Shown here: piece after piece, positions 26,301 through 40,800 of the stretch | Numbering within the stretch: position 1 is the stretch's first letter | How the letters are laid out: every line of letters starts with the position of its first letter | The notes under the pieces: model-generated | What the model saw: the letters and a program-made list of their open reading frames with translations, nothing else | Databases searched by the model: none | What the model was told of the DNA's origin: nothing | Assembly (NCBI GenBank): GCA_020226215.1 | Contig: CM035235.1 | Span: 72,503,283 to 72,567,282, forward strand | DNA length: 64,000 bases | Direction: 5' to 3' | Source of the DNA: Sindora glabra | Lineage: Eukaryota; Streptophyta; Magnoliopsida; Fabales; Fabaceae | Position numbers and translations under genes: made by a program

Positions 26301-29300
26301 AGTTCTTTAGTTGAATTCTTAGGTAATTTTGTTTGTTACATTGCATACTTTGCTATAAAGACTTGTTAGTTTCATTAGTAAGTTGATTAGAATAGTTTAC
26401 ATAATTAGAAACAATACTTTTAAATGTTTAATTAGTTTTGATTAGTTAATTAGAATAGTTTATTGCTTGATTAACTTATTTACTTGATTAGAATAGTTAA
26501 TTTTAAATATTTAATTATTTTTATTTAATTAATTATTTAGTAATTAGTTAAAGATATTTAGTTAATTTATTCAGTTTATTACTCAATTAATTTTAGATGT
26601 TTAGTTCATTATAAATGCTTAACTAATTTACTTAGTTCATTACTTAATTAATTCATTTACTTAATTAAAATAATTAATTTTAAATATTTAACAAATTTTA
26701 TTATTTAATTGCATGAGCTTATTTATTAATAATAAATGACTGGACTAAGTCATAATGGAGGCCAATTAAGATGAAATAAGGAATGAGGTAGCCCTACTCC
26801 TACTGGTCACGACTACTTACTCACACTCCTCTTATATATAATTTGTGCCAATACCCAATATTGGAGGATTGGCCAAGTTGTTGACGTTGCAACTTTTGTC
26901 TAATAGGTGTATGTAGTAGTAGTCCTTTGTGGTTGCAAGGTCCACTTTGATGTCCTAACCTTTTTCTAAGGCATTTACTATGCCCCTTCCTTAACTAACC
27001 TATTCTTGATCCCAAGAAGATGATCATACTCTACAAGAATAGGTATGTAGTCATTTTTAATCTATTTTATTTATTTGATTGAATTTCTTCATTTAACTAG
27101 AATAATTTGTTAATTAACTTTATTGCTAATAAACTAAAGGGTCCATTAAATCACTTGCTCACATTATAAAAAGTAAGTACAAGGGTATAAACCACTCGGA
27201 AGGCGATTCTAGATCCTCATCAAAGGATGCTTTTTGATGAGTTTAAGGCATTATTCTTTACTAATTATAATCATTATTGCACCAATTTGTCGTAATTTTT
27301 TCTCACTAGCTAACAATTCTAATGTTTTCATCTTAAAATTACAAAAGTATTATATATAGAACCTTACTTAGTAACAATAAATATGGAAAAAATTCAATCA
27401 TAAGGGTTCTACAAAATTAAAGGACATTAAAAATAATAGATCGACTTAGTTTGAGTAAATAGGGTGTAAAGTGGGAAGGACTCTACAAGTATTAGGACAA
27501 CTCTAAGTTTGCTCAAAAGTTTAAGCAAGTAAAAAGGAATAGGGCATTAGATGCAACTAAGTAAAGATTATCCTTACATATTAAATGTTTTACTCTAGTG
27601 GTAAAGCTCTAACTCCGCATAATATGTAACTCCTTCTAAATTCTATTTTTTATATTTTTAGTTAATTTATATAATTATAAGTATTATAATAATTGCATTA
27701 ACTTTTCCTTTCTTTTACATAAAAATTATTGAGATTGGGGTTGTTCCTTTTATAGATGAATTATTCCATTGCACCTACCTTATAAAGAGGGATTAGCAAT
27801 AGGCATTTTGAGAAGCTACATAGTGTTATGTAATTAAATTCATATACTCCTTAACTTCAATTTTTTAAAAAAATTCTAAGTTATTAATTATCCAACTAGA
27901 TGCAAAAAGAGCTTTTTTAGGCTAGGATGTAACAAGAGGCAAATAAAAAGGTATTATCCAATGGCTAACTCTTTTAATCTTAATTTATAGATGGAGATAG
28001 TCCAGGGGTACAAAGAATAGTTTGTTTTACATATTATGGCTGGAAGTGCCTACTATGGGGTTGACATCCTTTACTACTGCAATACATTTTGAGTACATCC
28101 TTGTAACTTATGTGTTTTATTTGATAGAGGAGGTCACCTTGCTCAAGCAAAAGTAAAAGTGTTTATGGGTCAAGTTTTCAAGTTTCAGGCTTAACTCTTT
28201 ATGTATAATTACATGAAATACAATGGCTTAAGTCCAAATTTAGCTCATTTAGTTTTTAAAAAATTTGATCTAGTTCGATCTGATTAAAATTATACATGGT
28301 TTGAGACTTGGCTCAAAAGCTTAATTGCTTTTATTTTTATTATTATTTTAAATAAAAATAATTTTTTATGTAAAAATATATATTTAAAAAGATTATAAAA
28401 TATTTAAATAAATAAAATATTTAATTATATCAAATTAAGTATTTTTATTAACAATAATTATATTAATAAAAATAAATTTATATAATCGGATTGGGCTGAT
28501 CTATTTTGTATTATTATATTTAAGCCCAGCTCGAATATTAATTAAGTTATATAAAAAAATTCAATAAATATTTGAGTTATAAAAGAAAATGACCAAACCA
28601 TTTATTCTTTTGAACTGGGTCTAAGTAAGAAATATTGGAGATTAGAATCACTTAAAAAAGGCAAACATAGTAGCAGTAGATGCATCTGCCTCATCAACCT
28701 CTATATAATTATTACTCGCACATGTTGCCAATTCAACTGGTGTGTCCAGTGGATGGTGAGAAGATCCTCCCACCTTCAAACTCCTTTAGCTTAGCATGGT
28801 GCAAAGAATAAGGACAATTCAATCACTTATGCGTATATGTGTTTTTTTTATTGAATATGTTGTATTTGAATATTTAATTTTATGATTTATATATTTGGTA
28901 TTTATGTCTCTCTTTAATTTTAAATTTCAAATAACAATTTTTAATTATTTATAAATTTTAAATCTATATATTTTATGCATATTTATGAACTATTTACAAA
29001 ATTATTATCTCCGGCAGATTTTCAAGAGAAATATTTTTATTATTTTCAATAAATATTTGATGAAAATTCTGAGTTTAAATTTAAATTTCTCTTAATTCAG
29101 GTCGGAAATAACGAAATTTTTAATAGTAAGATAATGACATTTATCCTTTTATATATAAATTTAGGCTTGACATATATCCTTCTTTTCCCTCAATCTAGCA
29201 TGTAAACTTAGACATTTACCTTTTACTAGTTATTTCTATATAGTATAAGGTATATGAATAACTCTTGAAAGAACATATACAAAAATAAGCATCTATGAAT

Positions 29301-30400
29301 AAATTTTTCAGGAATATGTACACGCGCAATGTATAGAGAAAACTGAAATAAACCGCGACCAAACGAACACATTGAAAAATTCAAACGCTTTCACGCTGGC
29401 TCATTTTGACCTTAAAAATATAGTTTATTATGCAATTAATTTTGATCAAGTTTTAATTTGTTTATTTGGAATGAACATTTATTATTTACCTAACATTACT
29501 AAGATTATTATAAGCAGTTCTGTTTTTTTTATTATAAAAAATACTTTATGCACATGTTTTTTTACGCAACTCTTTCACATGGTCACGTTTTAACCTTGAC
29601 AACATTATTATTGGAGTGAAAGTAAAATATGTGTATATTCTATTTATTTTTTAAAAGATATTTTTATATAAAAAATTTATTATTTTTATATTTTATAATT
29701 ATATTTCGATGAAAGTATTTTCTACCAAAATAAATGGAGTTACAATATCAATCTATTTTATGTGCATATGTCAATATGAAAATTAATAGTATACAAAAGC
29801 AATTAGCACTTCAAAAATAAAAAATAATTATAAATCAATAATAATTTTAAATTAAATAAGAGAATTATTTAAAATAAAAAATTTCAAATTTGTAATTATT
29901 AGAATTTGGGCCTAAGGTACAAATCCAACAATCTATAAAAAATTTATGGTTTAGCCTAACTTAGTTTAACTTATTTATCTAAATAAATTAGATTAAAAAT
30001 TAATAAATAAGTTTACTCAAATAAATAAGTTATGTCTAGTTTTCTCATACACCTTAGACTAGCCTAGTTAATTATTAAAGTATTTATAAATTTATAAATA
30101 ATATAATATATAATATATTCATATAATATATATTTTAATATATATATATTTATATGTATAGGTTTAATTAAATCATTGAATAATTTTAAACTCGAAAGAG
30201 ATTTTAATCTATTGACATCTTTGAAAGTCTATTAATACAAATACATTTTTAAATAAATTAATAAATGAGATTATAATTTTTTAATAAGTTAAAACAAATC
30301 TAAATTTTAATTTTTTTTAATAAATTAACAAATCAAATTCAAGTCAATTCTTTATCAAATAGATTTGATCTATTTGAAATAAAACAAAATCTAACTCAAC
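22948..30400. other. Gene-free A+T-rich spacer between CASPL1B and JMJ14
   Basis: No coding region is recognised on either strand; the open frames are short and A+T-driven. Visible content: the CASPL1B 3' UTR (to about 23.2 kb); a TGAATnTATATA-based minisatellite near 24.6-24.8 kb; low-complexity TTAATTA/TTTAGTTA sequence at about 26.2-26.7 kb; and a stretch at about 28.15-28.64 kb with GGGTC and GCCCAG words resembling the subterminal regions of hAT-type elements. These look like old decayed repeats. Confidence 0.6.
24598..24780. repeat. Degenerate minisatellite, about 73 bp period
   Basis: A unit opening with TGAATGTATATA recurs at about 24600, 24674 and 24747, and each complete unit contains AAATnAnTATTTGT in its middle. 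About 2.5 copies are present and they differ at many positions, so the array is old. Confidence 0.6.
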
Positions 30401-33400
30401 CAAACTAATAGTCTTGTTTGGGCCAAATCCCTACCTCCGTTGATGTACTTATGATGCAAAACACAAAACTTCGATTCTTATATATGTTTGTTTTCTCTCA
30501 ATTCACAAATTTCTTTAGCACAGCACAAACATTCCTCCCCTTGCAAATCTACTACAAATGTTTGATAAATGTTTCAATTTTCAATGCACTCCTAATTTCA
30601 AGATATACTAATTGCTACAGAGAGACAAATTAACAGTGTTATCATCAAGGAGAAACCCATCGAAGCCAAGGTATGATCTCTTTCTATTATATTCCGATAG
30701 TTTTTAGCTTTCTTCCTACAAATACTTTTATTAGTGTATATATTATTTTAGGGAAAAAAACCTCAGTATTTCTTCGATTTATGTGCTTATTTTCTTTTAG
30801 ATGTTCGAATAATGTAGGTCAGCTATAAATAATAAACAATAGGGCAATTAACGATGGATCTGAAATTTTGAGTTTGAAATTTACAACATGGACAAGAAGT
30901 TCATAAATTTACAATGATTATTTTCTAGGTTTTCATGATTTGATATTTGATGATTGGTTAGGTTATATGATTTTAAAAATCTCCTTGTTATTAAAAATAT
31001 TCCAGACAAAGAGAAAGATTAAAATTTTATTTTATCATAATAAATCTTATTTGATTGAGTCACGAGAATTTTCTTAATATTTTACCTATGATGAATATTT
31101 AGTTAGCTTTGACAAAGTGAAGTAACTTACTCGAAAGCATTTAACTTAAATTATATTCAATAATTATTTGAAAGTTTTATCTTTCTCTATTACTTGAATT
31201 TGATATGAGATTCTTACACATGGGAGCATAATAATTTTGTCACACATTTTTAGAAAAAAAATTAAAGTAAAGTGATTTATGAATAATAATTGGCCAAAGC
31301 ATTTTTTTAACTGTTACATGCAAAAATCACATGTTTAACGAAGCTCTTAAAATATTTTTAGAGCTATGCACCGGCCCATCCAATTTGCATTTAGAGGGGC
31401 TTGGAACTTAATAATTGTAGTCAGCTAAAATATCAGACTCTTGGATTTTGGTTCATGAAGTCAATGAACTGAGGTTGACTGGATTGCATCAGCTTGTTGT
31501 TGTTGTTGTTTTTTTTTTTTTTTGGCCAAAAAAAGTCAATTTTTTAGAATTTGTTTGCACTTTCCCTTTAATTTCGTTGACATATATACTCTTTTTTTTT
31601 AATCCTTGACCCTTTTGATTCACCAATGAAAGGGGTTCACAGATCGATTTAAACAGATAAACCTGAAACTACTTTGAGGAATTATGTTAGGTTTGGATTT
31701 CTAGTTTCCTTGGGGTGAAAAGAAAATTTAAATTCAGAGTCGGGCTTTGTGTTTTAAATTTTGTCTAAATACGGACCAGTCGAATGTTTGGAAAAAATTC
31801 CAACTTCTTTTCCTTCAATCTTTCAAGATAAATTACGCTTCCATTTCTTAAGGTTTGATGTAATGTTTTTCTCTTTTATAAAATATAAAATAATATCTCT
31901 TTCTTTATATGCATTTACTTTACTTTCTCTTTATTATAAATATACACACACCCATTTGGAAAAAGAAGGAAGGGAGCATGTATTTTTAAAAATAAAAAAA
32001 TATAAATATAATTAAATTAAATTAAATTTTAGAAAAATATGCATAATTTATCTTAAATTTTATTATATTTGTGTATTGAACTCTTCAATTGAAATTGCTT
32101 CAAGGAGTTGATAAAATTTAATTGAGTAAATACAATATTTATTCCCTCATTTCTAAAGGTGATAATTATTATATTCTCAAATTTCATAATTAAAATTATT
32201 AACCTTTTATTTTTGTGTTTGTTATATTTATTTGTCATTCACTTCACTTGTGATATTAAAATAAATAAAAAATATTAAATTGAATTGTTAAAACCTACCA
32301 TATCAAATATATGCTTACTTTTTAGTTATAAATTTTCTCTTGACTATTACTTTAGTGTTAAAATGAAAAGAAGGATAAATAATTATAATTAATATAAAAA
32401 TAAGAAGCTAATAATATTAATTATAAAATTTAAGAGTATAATAATTATTATCTTTATAAATAAGAAAGTAAATAATGTGTTTATTCAACTTGATTATTTA
32501 ATATGGTAAAATGGACGAATTGAACAGGTCCATATAAACTTACAAAAAATAGATCAATTTTAGATAGTTTAATTTAATTTATATATGTAATTTGACCTAC
32601 AAATTGGTTTGATTTGAATTAATCTGCAAAAAAGAAGAATAAAATTTTGAGTAATTCAATTCGCAAAACATTGCACTATGATAAAAAGCAAGGGATTGAG
32701 TTGTAAACTTATAGTCTTTTCTTAAGCTTTATTTGTTTGACATATTGTATAGTACAGTATAAGAATTATTGAATAAGATCAAGTAATATATTATAAAACA
32801 TTTGTTTTGTGATAGTATAAGATGAAAATCTATATAAAATTATCTTATGTTTTATGTGTTATCATATTTTATAAAAAATGCATAGGTTTAAAAAATAAAT
32901 AATTTGACAAAAATATTCTTACATATAAAAAACTAAGAAAATTATCTTAAATGATTTAAAATTTATAATTGGACTAAAATGCTTGTAACAATTAATATCT
33001 TAAAAATATATGATAATATAAACTAAAAAATTTACGTTGTGTTAGAAAAATAACAACACATGCTTCATTATATAACATATATATATACACATGTATATAT
33101 ATATATGTAACACATCCCTAAAATAATTATAATAATCCAAGCATAAAAATTCAACAAGAATTATGCACAGGGAGAGGCTTTTTTTTTCCTCCCAATAAAT
33201 GAGAGAGTTGATTTTTTTTGATAAATGGAGGAGATAAGAGCATGAGAGTATTTTTTCTTATATAAATGAGAGAAATGATCTTTTTATGAAAAATGAGGAA
33301 GATAAGGATACATATATATAAGAGCTTTTTAATTTTAATATTTTAAAATTTATCTTAATATTATATTGTCAATATCCTTTCATCAAGGAATGAATAATTT

Positions 33401-34896
33401 TATACCAAATTAGATATATAAAATAAAACTTTCAGATAAGTTATATAATGTATTTAAAATTTTTAAATATTATATAAAATTTGATTTGATTGTAGAATTT
33501 ATCAAATAAGTTCTTAAGATATATTTTCATACACATATAATGCTAAATATACGTTTTCATATGCATTTAATTTTTATTATTATTTTCTAAATTTAAATTT
33601 AGTGACAAATTAAAATAAAAAATGAATGTGTAAGCGTCGTGCCTAACGCGATCGTGCATCAAAAAGAAATCTAGAGAACTTACGAATGAATACTAGGAGG
33701 AGAATCCTTCTCATGCTATGATTGTAATTATCGTATTGTCCCAACCAACAAGCAAAAGGACAATCAAAACCTACATGAGAAAGTACAACCTGCGTAAAAC
33801 AAGTGTGAATAGCACAAGAACGGCAGCTGTTCATGTTATTCAGCTGCATGCTTCAATACCAAGGTGGGAGAGGAAAGAGAGAGAAAATTCCTTTTTTTAT
33901 ACATTAAAACTTCAAAAATATAAGTATTCGTATGCTTCCAAAGGGTATTTTTTCCCCCTAAACAAATTTGGGTACGTGCCAAAATTATGCTAATATGTTA
34001 TTTATGTAATTTTATTATGGTTTTTGCTTTACAGAGGTTTGATTGGCTGGATTGACCGCTGTCCGTTGAAACTGCGGGCGTTGGAGTGGTTCAGGTTGGT
34101 TCTTTCTCTCTCCTTCTGATCCAACTTCTTCTTCTTTAGCTATTAATTATCATTATCAGTCAATTTACCATACTTTTTATTTTTGTTTTTTTCTGCTCTC
34201 TAATATGAATTTTAATGCAAATAATAAAATGGTTTATAATTAAAATAGCAAAATAGCACACACATACAATTTAGTCTCTTTTGTTTCAACCTAGAATCTT
34301 TAGCTTCTCTTAATTAAGGTATGATTTTTTTTTTCCAATTTAATATCTATTGTAATATCTTTAAGCATATTTTTGAAAATTGTATGTTGGGTTTTCACCA
34401 GATTCTGTTCCTCACTATTAATGCTGTCAAAACATTCTTTTTTTTTTTTTAGGCCATGCCAGTTCCTTGTTTCATTTTTTAACATGCGAGTATGTTCAGC
34501 TTGTGATTTTCAGGTTCATTGAAATATCAAATTTTGTAATAAATTTTGGCTTATTGGATTATGCCCCCAATTGAATCTATATTTAGGTTTTTCATATACT
34601 GTTTTGAATAGTAAGGGAACTATCTTGATTAATTATGTGCATGCAACAAGTCTCTGTTCATTGAAAAATATGCAAAAAGCTATTTTTGGAGAACTTTGCT
34701 GCATTGGGTACGCTGAAATTTTGCAGATTTTTTTGAGTTCATGTGGCTTTCTGTGTTAGGTAGTTCTGTTACTGACAACCTAGAAACTCTTTCTGCTATG
34801 GGTCTGTGATCAATTTTGAGTCTAATAAGGTCACTAATAGGTCTCTGTTTTTGCAGGAGTTGCAATTCAGTTAGGTTTTCTGTAATTTTCTGTTGA
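30401..34896 (+). promoter_or_regulatory. Probable JMJ14 promoter and untranslated 5' exons with introns
   Basis: The JMJ14 start codon exon opens after a good acceptor (TTTTTGCAG, ending 34857), so untranslated sequence must lie upstream. A likely untranslated exon is about 34036-34095: it follows TTTACAG, is richer in G+C, and ends GTTCAG before a GTTGGT donor. That exon also needs an upstream exon. One candidate ends at about 30670 (GAAGCCAAG before GTATGATC), which would give a 5' UTR intron of about 3.4 kb. The rest is A+T-rich, with a (TTG)n/T-run near 31496-31523. Exon choices are inference from splice signals alone. Confidence 0.4.
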
Positions 34897-37800
34897 ATGG
34901 AACAGTTGAAGTTGCTTTCAGAAGATCCCGCCCATGAGGTTTCACTTCTACTTGTTTTTCTAAACCCTAGGAATACATTACTGGGATAATTAACTTATAA
35001 ATGTTCCTCTGCTTGATGATTTTATTCTTTTTTTTTTTAATTTTTAATTTTTTATGGATCATCGCAAGTTGTAGATATCATTGATAATCTATTTTGAAAA
35101 TCGTTAGTATTCTTTTGCAGTTTCCTTCTGTTCCTCTCTTCTCATTCTTGTTGTAGCATTGTGCTTTGGCCTGCAAGGCTTATTGCTGGGTTATATTATT
35201 TTTTTATTAATAATAGTAGAAGTAGTTAAACCACTAGACGCACACGCAAGGTCTTGGGATTGAAGTTAGGATGTTAAGAAAGGCAAAGCCTTCAAGTAAC
35301 ATCATATGTCACTTAAGTTTGTTGCTCCTGGTCTTAGGTTATATCTTTGGTTTAGTTACTGTACCAGTTTTTCTTTTTAGAAAGATTATATCTTTGGTTT
35401 AGTTACTGTACCAGTTTTTCTTTTTAGAAAGATTATGTTAGTTCCTTCATCAATTGTGAATCTTCTTGACTTTTTTCCTATTCTGAACATATATATACAA
35501 TGCTTGCTAAGCTGTATGTATTCTTTCTAGGCTTTTTTTTGCCTTCATCAATTGTGAATGTGCTTAACATTCATCCATGGCATTGGCATTTCTTAAGTGG
35601 AAAAGAATGTCACAAGTTGGCTTGTGAACAATTTGAGAGGGTGGACTGTTAGTAGCCTGTTGACGCTAGGCTTGGGATGAGAGTGTGTTGGCTTGATGCC
35701 TTCTCTTACACAGTCCAAACTATATAATGAGAAATATATCAATAAAAATGAAGGTATCCCCCTCCTTATTTAATTTTCCCCTGCCTGTTGTGCATAAAGA
35801 CTACTTATGTGGGGTGTTCTGAAGGCTTGATTGTGCAGTTGCTTTAGTTTACTTGTTTACATTGCTTTCGAACATTTTGTGCATAGGATTTCATGTATGG
35901 GTGATAAATCATCAATGCCCAGCCCCGATATTTGTCCCAGATCTTATTGATTGATCATCCCCATTATATATAGATGTTTGTTATTTGGCCACATGTTCTT
36001 AGTTACCATCAGATTGTGGTTGAAATTTTGCTCAAATTGAATGAACTGTTAGATGTCATTCCAAAACTGCTTAGAGTTGGAACATAATAACATCGATATC
36101 TAATTTTTTGCTGGACTTTGTTTATGCCAAGATTATTCTTGGTGAGGCAAATAATATACTTCCAATTTGGCGTTCTTACACAAGATGTTTCGCAGGATTG
36201 TCCTTCTAGAGACAACCAGAAGACTGACACTACACTTGAGTGCTCAGGAAGTCCCAGAAAGAGAAAGGTGAATAACTTTTTTTTTTTTTTTACTGTGTTA
36301 TGTGTAATGTTTTGATGATACTTGATGGACCATGATCAATATCATTTTTACCTTCACTTCTTTGGTAAAAATAATGAACTACTTGTTTGGAATTTAATAT
36401 GATTATTAACTTCTAAAACGAAGTGTTCACTATGTTTTACCTTTTTATTTTCCCCTTCTTTCCCTTGATCAATGACAGAAATATTTTTGCAACCTAATTT
36501 ATATAAGGTATCACATGTACAAGTCATACTTTTGTGGATAGTGATTCTAGTCAAAAGTTGAAACATCTGAATTGAATGAGATGTTCTCAATCAATTCTTG
36601 GCATATCAGTATATTCTACAAAGTCAATGACTAGCTTCAGGTTTTGAGTGTTTTTTTTTTTTCCATAAATATCAGGTTAGATGTGAACAGAAGAAGATTG
36701 ACAGATTGTTCATGTTATTTTCAAGTTGCTTTACTCATTTTAGAAGCTTTTGGGATACAATGATCTAATTGACCTTTCAGTTGCCAATATATTTATATGA
36801 TTGGATTACTATTGGCATGTCACAGATATCAGCCAGATGGGATCCAACTGAATCATGTCGGCCTCAAATTGATAATGCACCTGTGTTTTATCCAACTGTT
36901 AAGGTACTTGTATAATATCTTGATTTATACTTTTGGTGGTCGTAATATTTGGGTTGCATATGTATATTTTTTCCTAATTTGTCTCTTGTTATTAGGAGTT
37001 TGAAGACACACTAGGTTATATAGCAAAGATAAGACCAAAAGCAGAGCCATATGGGATATGTCGGATTGTACCTCCAGTTACATGGGTTCCACCCTGCCCT
37101 CTTAGGGAAAGACATCTGTGGGAAAATGCTAAATTTCCCACTCGTATTCAGCAAATTGATTTGCTTCAGAATAGGGAACCCATGAGAAAGAAAACTAGAG
37201 GGAGGAGGCAAAAACGGAGAAAGCAATCAAAGATGAGAACAAGTAGGAGACATGCCAATTCAGGTTCAGAAGCTACGGTTGCTTCTGAACCTGATGAGAA
37301 GTTTGGATTCCAATCAGGATCTGACTTCACACTTGGAGAGTTCCAGCGATATGCTGAGGAATTTAAGGAAAGCTACTTTGGCATGAAGGATGCCAAAGTA
37401 ATCTTGAAAGTTGGTGAGAGTGAATGGGAGCCCACTGTGAATGAAATTGAAGGTGAATACTGGCGAATAGTCGAGCAACCAACAGATGAGGTTGAGGTAA
37501 TAATTCTTGTATATTAACAATATTGGTGGTCTTTACTGTCATATAATTGTGTAAGCAGTTGATATAATACTTGTTCTATCATAGGTGTGTTATGGAGCTG
37601 ACTTGGAAACCGGAGCACTTGGAAGTGGTTTTCCTAAGGCATCATCATTAACTAAGAGCAACTTGGATCAGTATGTATTGTCTGGCTGGAATCTGAATAA
37701 CTTCCCTCGACTACCAGGTTCTGTACTGTGTTTTGAAGGAAGTGATATCTCAGGAGTTGTGGTGCCATGGCTCTACGTTGGGATGTGTTTTTCATCATTT

Positions 37801-40800
37801 TGCTGGGTAAGTAGTAAGAATTACATTTGCCTAAGTCTACATTTGAAAAATAGTTAGCAGTTCAAGACATATGAATGAATATTATCTTGTCCCTTTTCCA
37901 CTACTCATTATCTTGTCTGTTGTGTTATGAGTATGATTACTTTTTCCCAATTAGAATGCAAACAGATATTCATAAAAGCTGAATAAAAACTATTAGATAT
38001 TTTGTTTCTTTCAGGAAAATCTAAATTTTAGTGAAAATAGGTAGGAAAAAAATTATGAAATGGGAGTAATAGAGAATAGAGGCAACTGCCATGCACTGCC
38101 CAAAGTCTTAGGTATGTCAACTGCAGTATATTCCTCAGTCTGTTAGCTCTCACAATGTATTAGGTTCCACAACTTTAAAATTTAATTATTATTGTTTTAT
38201 AATTAGAAATATTTTGACATAAAACTAGAAAATAGTACAATGGGTTTTGCATTTCTCTTGTATTTCACTTTTGTAGAAAAAGTTATTCCTGGTTCTTATT
38301 TCCTGTTTCTTCAAACAGCATGTTGAGGATCATTACCTCTATTCTCTCAATTATCTGCACTGGGGTGAATCAAAAGTATGGTATGGGGTACCTGGAAGCC
38401 ATGCTTTAGCTTTGGAAAATGTCATGCGCAAGCATCTACCTGATTTATTTGAGGAACAACCAAATCTACTCAACGAATTGGTAGGTTCTATAATATGCAC
38501 TTTCTTTATTGCATTTAGTTAACAGAATATTGGTTTCTGATAACTGTGGTTGATTATTATTGTAAAATAAGTGTAATATAGATGTTTTATGACTGATTAC
38601 CTTGAAATTTTCACCAAAAGATTTCATGAATGTCAATTTAAATGACTATTATGTTGATCTGGATTGTTCACTAAGATTAGTACCACCATCTGATGCAAAA
38701 TGTCCTTGAGCAGGTTACTCAGTTGTCCCCTTCAATTCTAAAAGCTGAGGGAGTGCCTGTATATCGCACTGTCCAGCATTCTGGGGAATTTGTTATCACT
38801 TTTCCAAGGGCTTACCATGCTGGCTTCAATTGTGGGTTCAACTGTGCTGAGGCGGTGAATATGGCCCCTTTTGATTGGTTAGAGCATGGCCAGAATGCGG
38901 TTGAGCTTTACAGTAAGCAGCGTCGCAAGACATCTCTGTCACATGACAAGTTGTTACTGGCATCTGCTCAGGAAGCTGTACGAGCCCTTGCTGAGTTAGC
39001 CCTTTCTGGAATGGAAAGTCCAGAACTTTTGAAATGGAAAAGTGTCTGTGGGAAAGATGGAGTTCTTACTGGAGCTGTTAAGGTAACAATTATGACATGC
39101 TCTCTCATCCTTATACCTCTTCCCTTGCATATATGGAAAGCTTGACAAATTCTGGCAGGCATTTATTAACCTTCACGTTTATTTTCTTCATGTTTTTCCC
39201 TTACGTTTCCTTGGGAAGTGACTGGTTGATTAGGGATGTCTAATCCTTTATTTTTACCTCCTTGCTGTTAACAGACGAGAGTAAAGATGGAAGAAGAGAG
39301 GCTAAGCCGTCTTCCTACTCAATTAAAGTCGCTAAAGATGGAGAGCGACTTTGATTTGGACACCGAAAGAGAATGTTTTTCCTGCTGCTATGATTTGCAC
39401 CTGTCTGCAGTAGGTTGCGTGTGTTCTCGTGACACATATTCTTGTCTTAGACACTTGAATTTGCTTTGTTCATGTGGAATGGACAAAAGATTTGTCCTCT
39501 GTCGTTACAGTATAAATGAACTGAATGAATTGGTTGAAGCATTAGAAGGAGATTTTGATGCTATTCAAGTGTGGGCACACAAAGTTTCTGGAATGATTTC
39601 TGCTGATGCTCGGGATGCTTATAAACATGAGTCAGATACAGATAGGGATATGTGCAAACCCAAGAGTCACATAGAAGCAGAGAATATTTCTTCATGTTCT
39701 GTAACCACAGAGAATTCAAATTTAAAGGCCCCTCACAATCCTTATAGCCACGTCTCTTCAGATTTAGTCGAGTCAAAGCCTCCTCATGGAACTGTTCATG
39801 CATCATGCAGCAAGAAAGAAATAGATAATCATAATACTAGAAGCAGAAATATGGTTGAGGACAAAGAAGTTATGTTGGAGAAGGCAGGTTCTATGGATTT
39901 GAATCTTGAGGCTGTGTCTGGTGAAAATGAAACTTGTGGGTTTCAATTTTCTGTTATTCAACAGAATGAGAGAGTTGCATATGCGAACAAAGTCTGCAAT
40001 TCAGGCACTGCAAATGACCTAGGTAACTTGCGACTTGATGTTGTCTGCAAGCCAGCAGATCCATTTGCTCTTCCAAAGAAAGATTATCCATCATTTTCAA
40101 CTGATGCCTGCAATCATTTTGCATTTGGTGATGGCAACTTGTTTGGGATTGATATGCGAATACATCCAGATTCACATGGGCTAACTAAGAGAGGAAATAA
40201 CATGGAAGTGACAGATGCCCTGGATACAAGTACATCTTTTACAGATCATAAGTACCTAATGCAAAAATTTGGTGCTTCTATTGAGCTTTTAAGTTTGGGT
40301 TCTGTCGTTCATGGAAAGCTTTGGTGCAGTAAGCTCGCAATATATCCCAAAGGTATGCTGCAGTAAGATAGCTTCTGTGCTTATATAGATTTTTAAGCAC
40401 TTAGTATTTTTCAGATTTTCATTTTCTTTACCTGTGAATATTTTTGAAGGATTCAAGAGCCGGGCAAAGTTCCTCAGCATGATTAATCCAACCAAAATAA
40501 GCACCTATATCTCTGAAGTCATTGATGCAGGGTTAATCGGACCTCTTTTCAAGGTATCATTCCTGAGCTTCATTCTATTTTAAGCATGAATTTATTATCA
40601 TTACTTGAGGTTCTCTCTGTTTGCTGGGGTAAGGATGTCAGTCTTATCTGTTCATTGTCTTAAAAAGAGAAAAAAAAGGAATTTGCTTTTCTCTTAATGT
40701 TCTTGTTTCTTTTAGTCACCTTATGCTTGTTCAATAATTATGTATTAGCACAGCAATTATTTTTTGCTATATTTTTTTCCTGGTTATTTTGTTCCCTTCT

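Noticed and set aside
27590..27650. tRNA-like D-arm words (TAGTGGTAAAGC) suggesting a tRNA or SINE
   Set aside because: No acceptor stem, anticodon arm or T-loop could be aligned downstream, so it is too weak to call.
39561..40175. Minus-strand frames of 73-81 codons
   Set aside because: They are shadows opposite the long JMJ14 exon 39275-40352.
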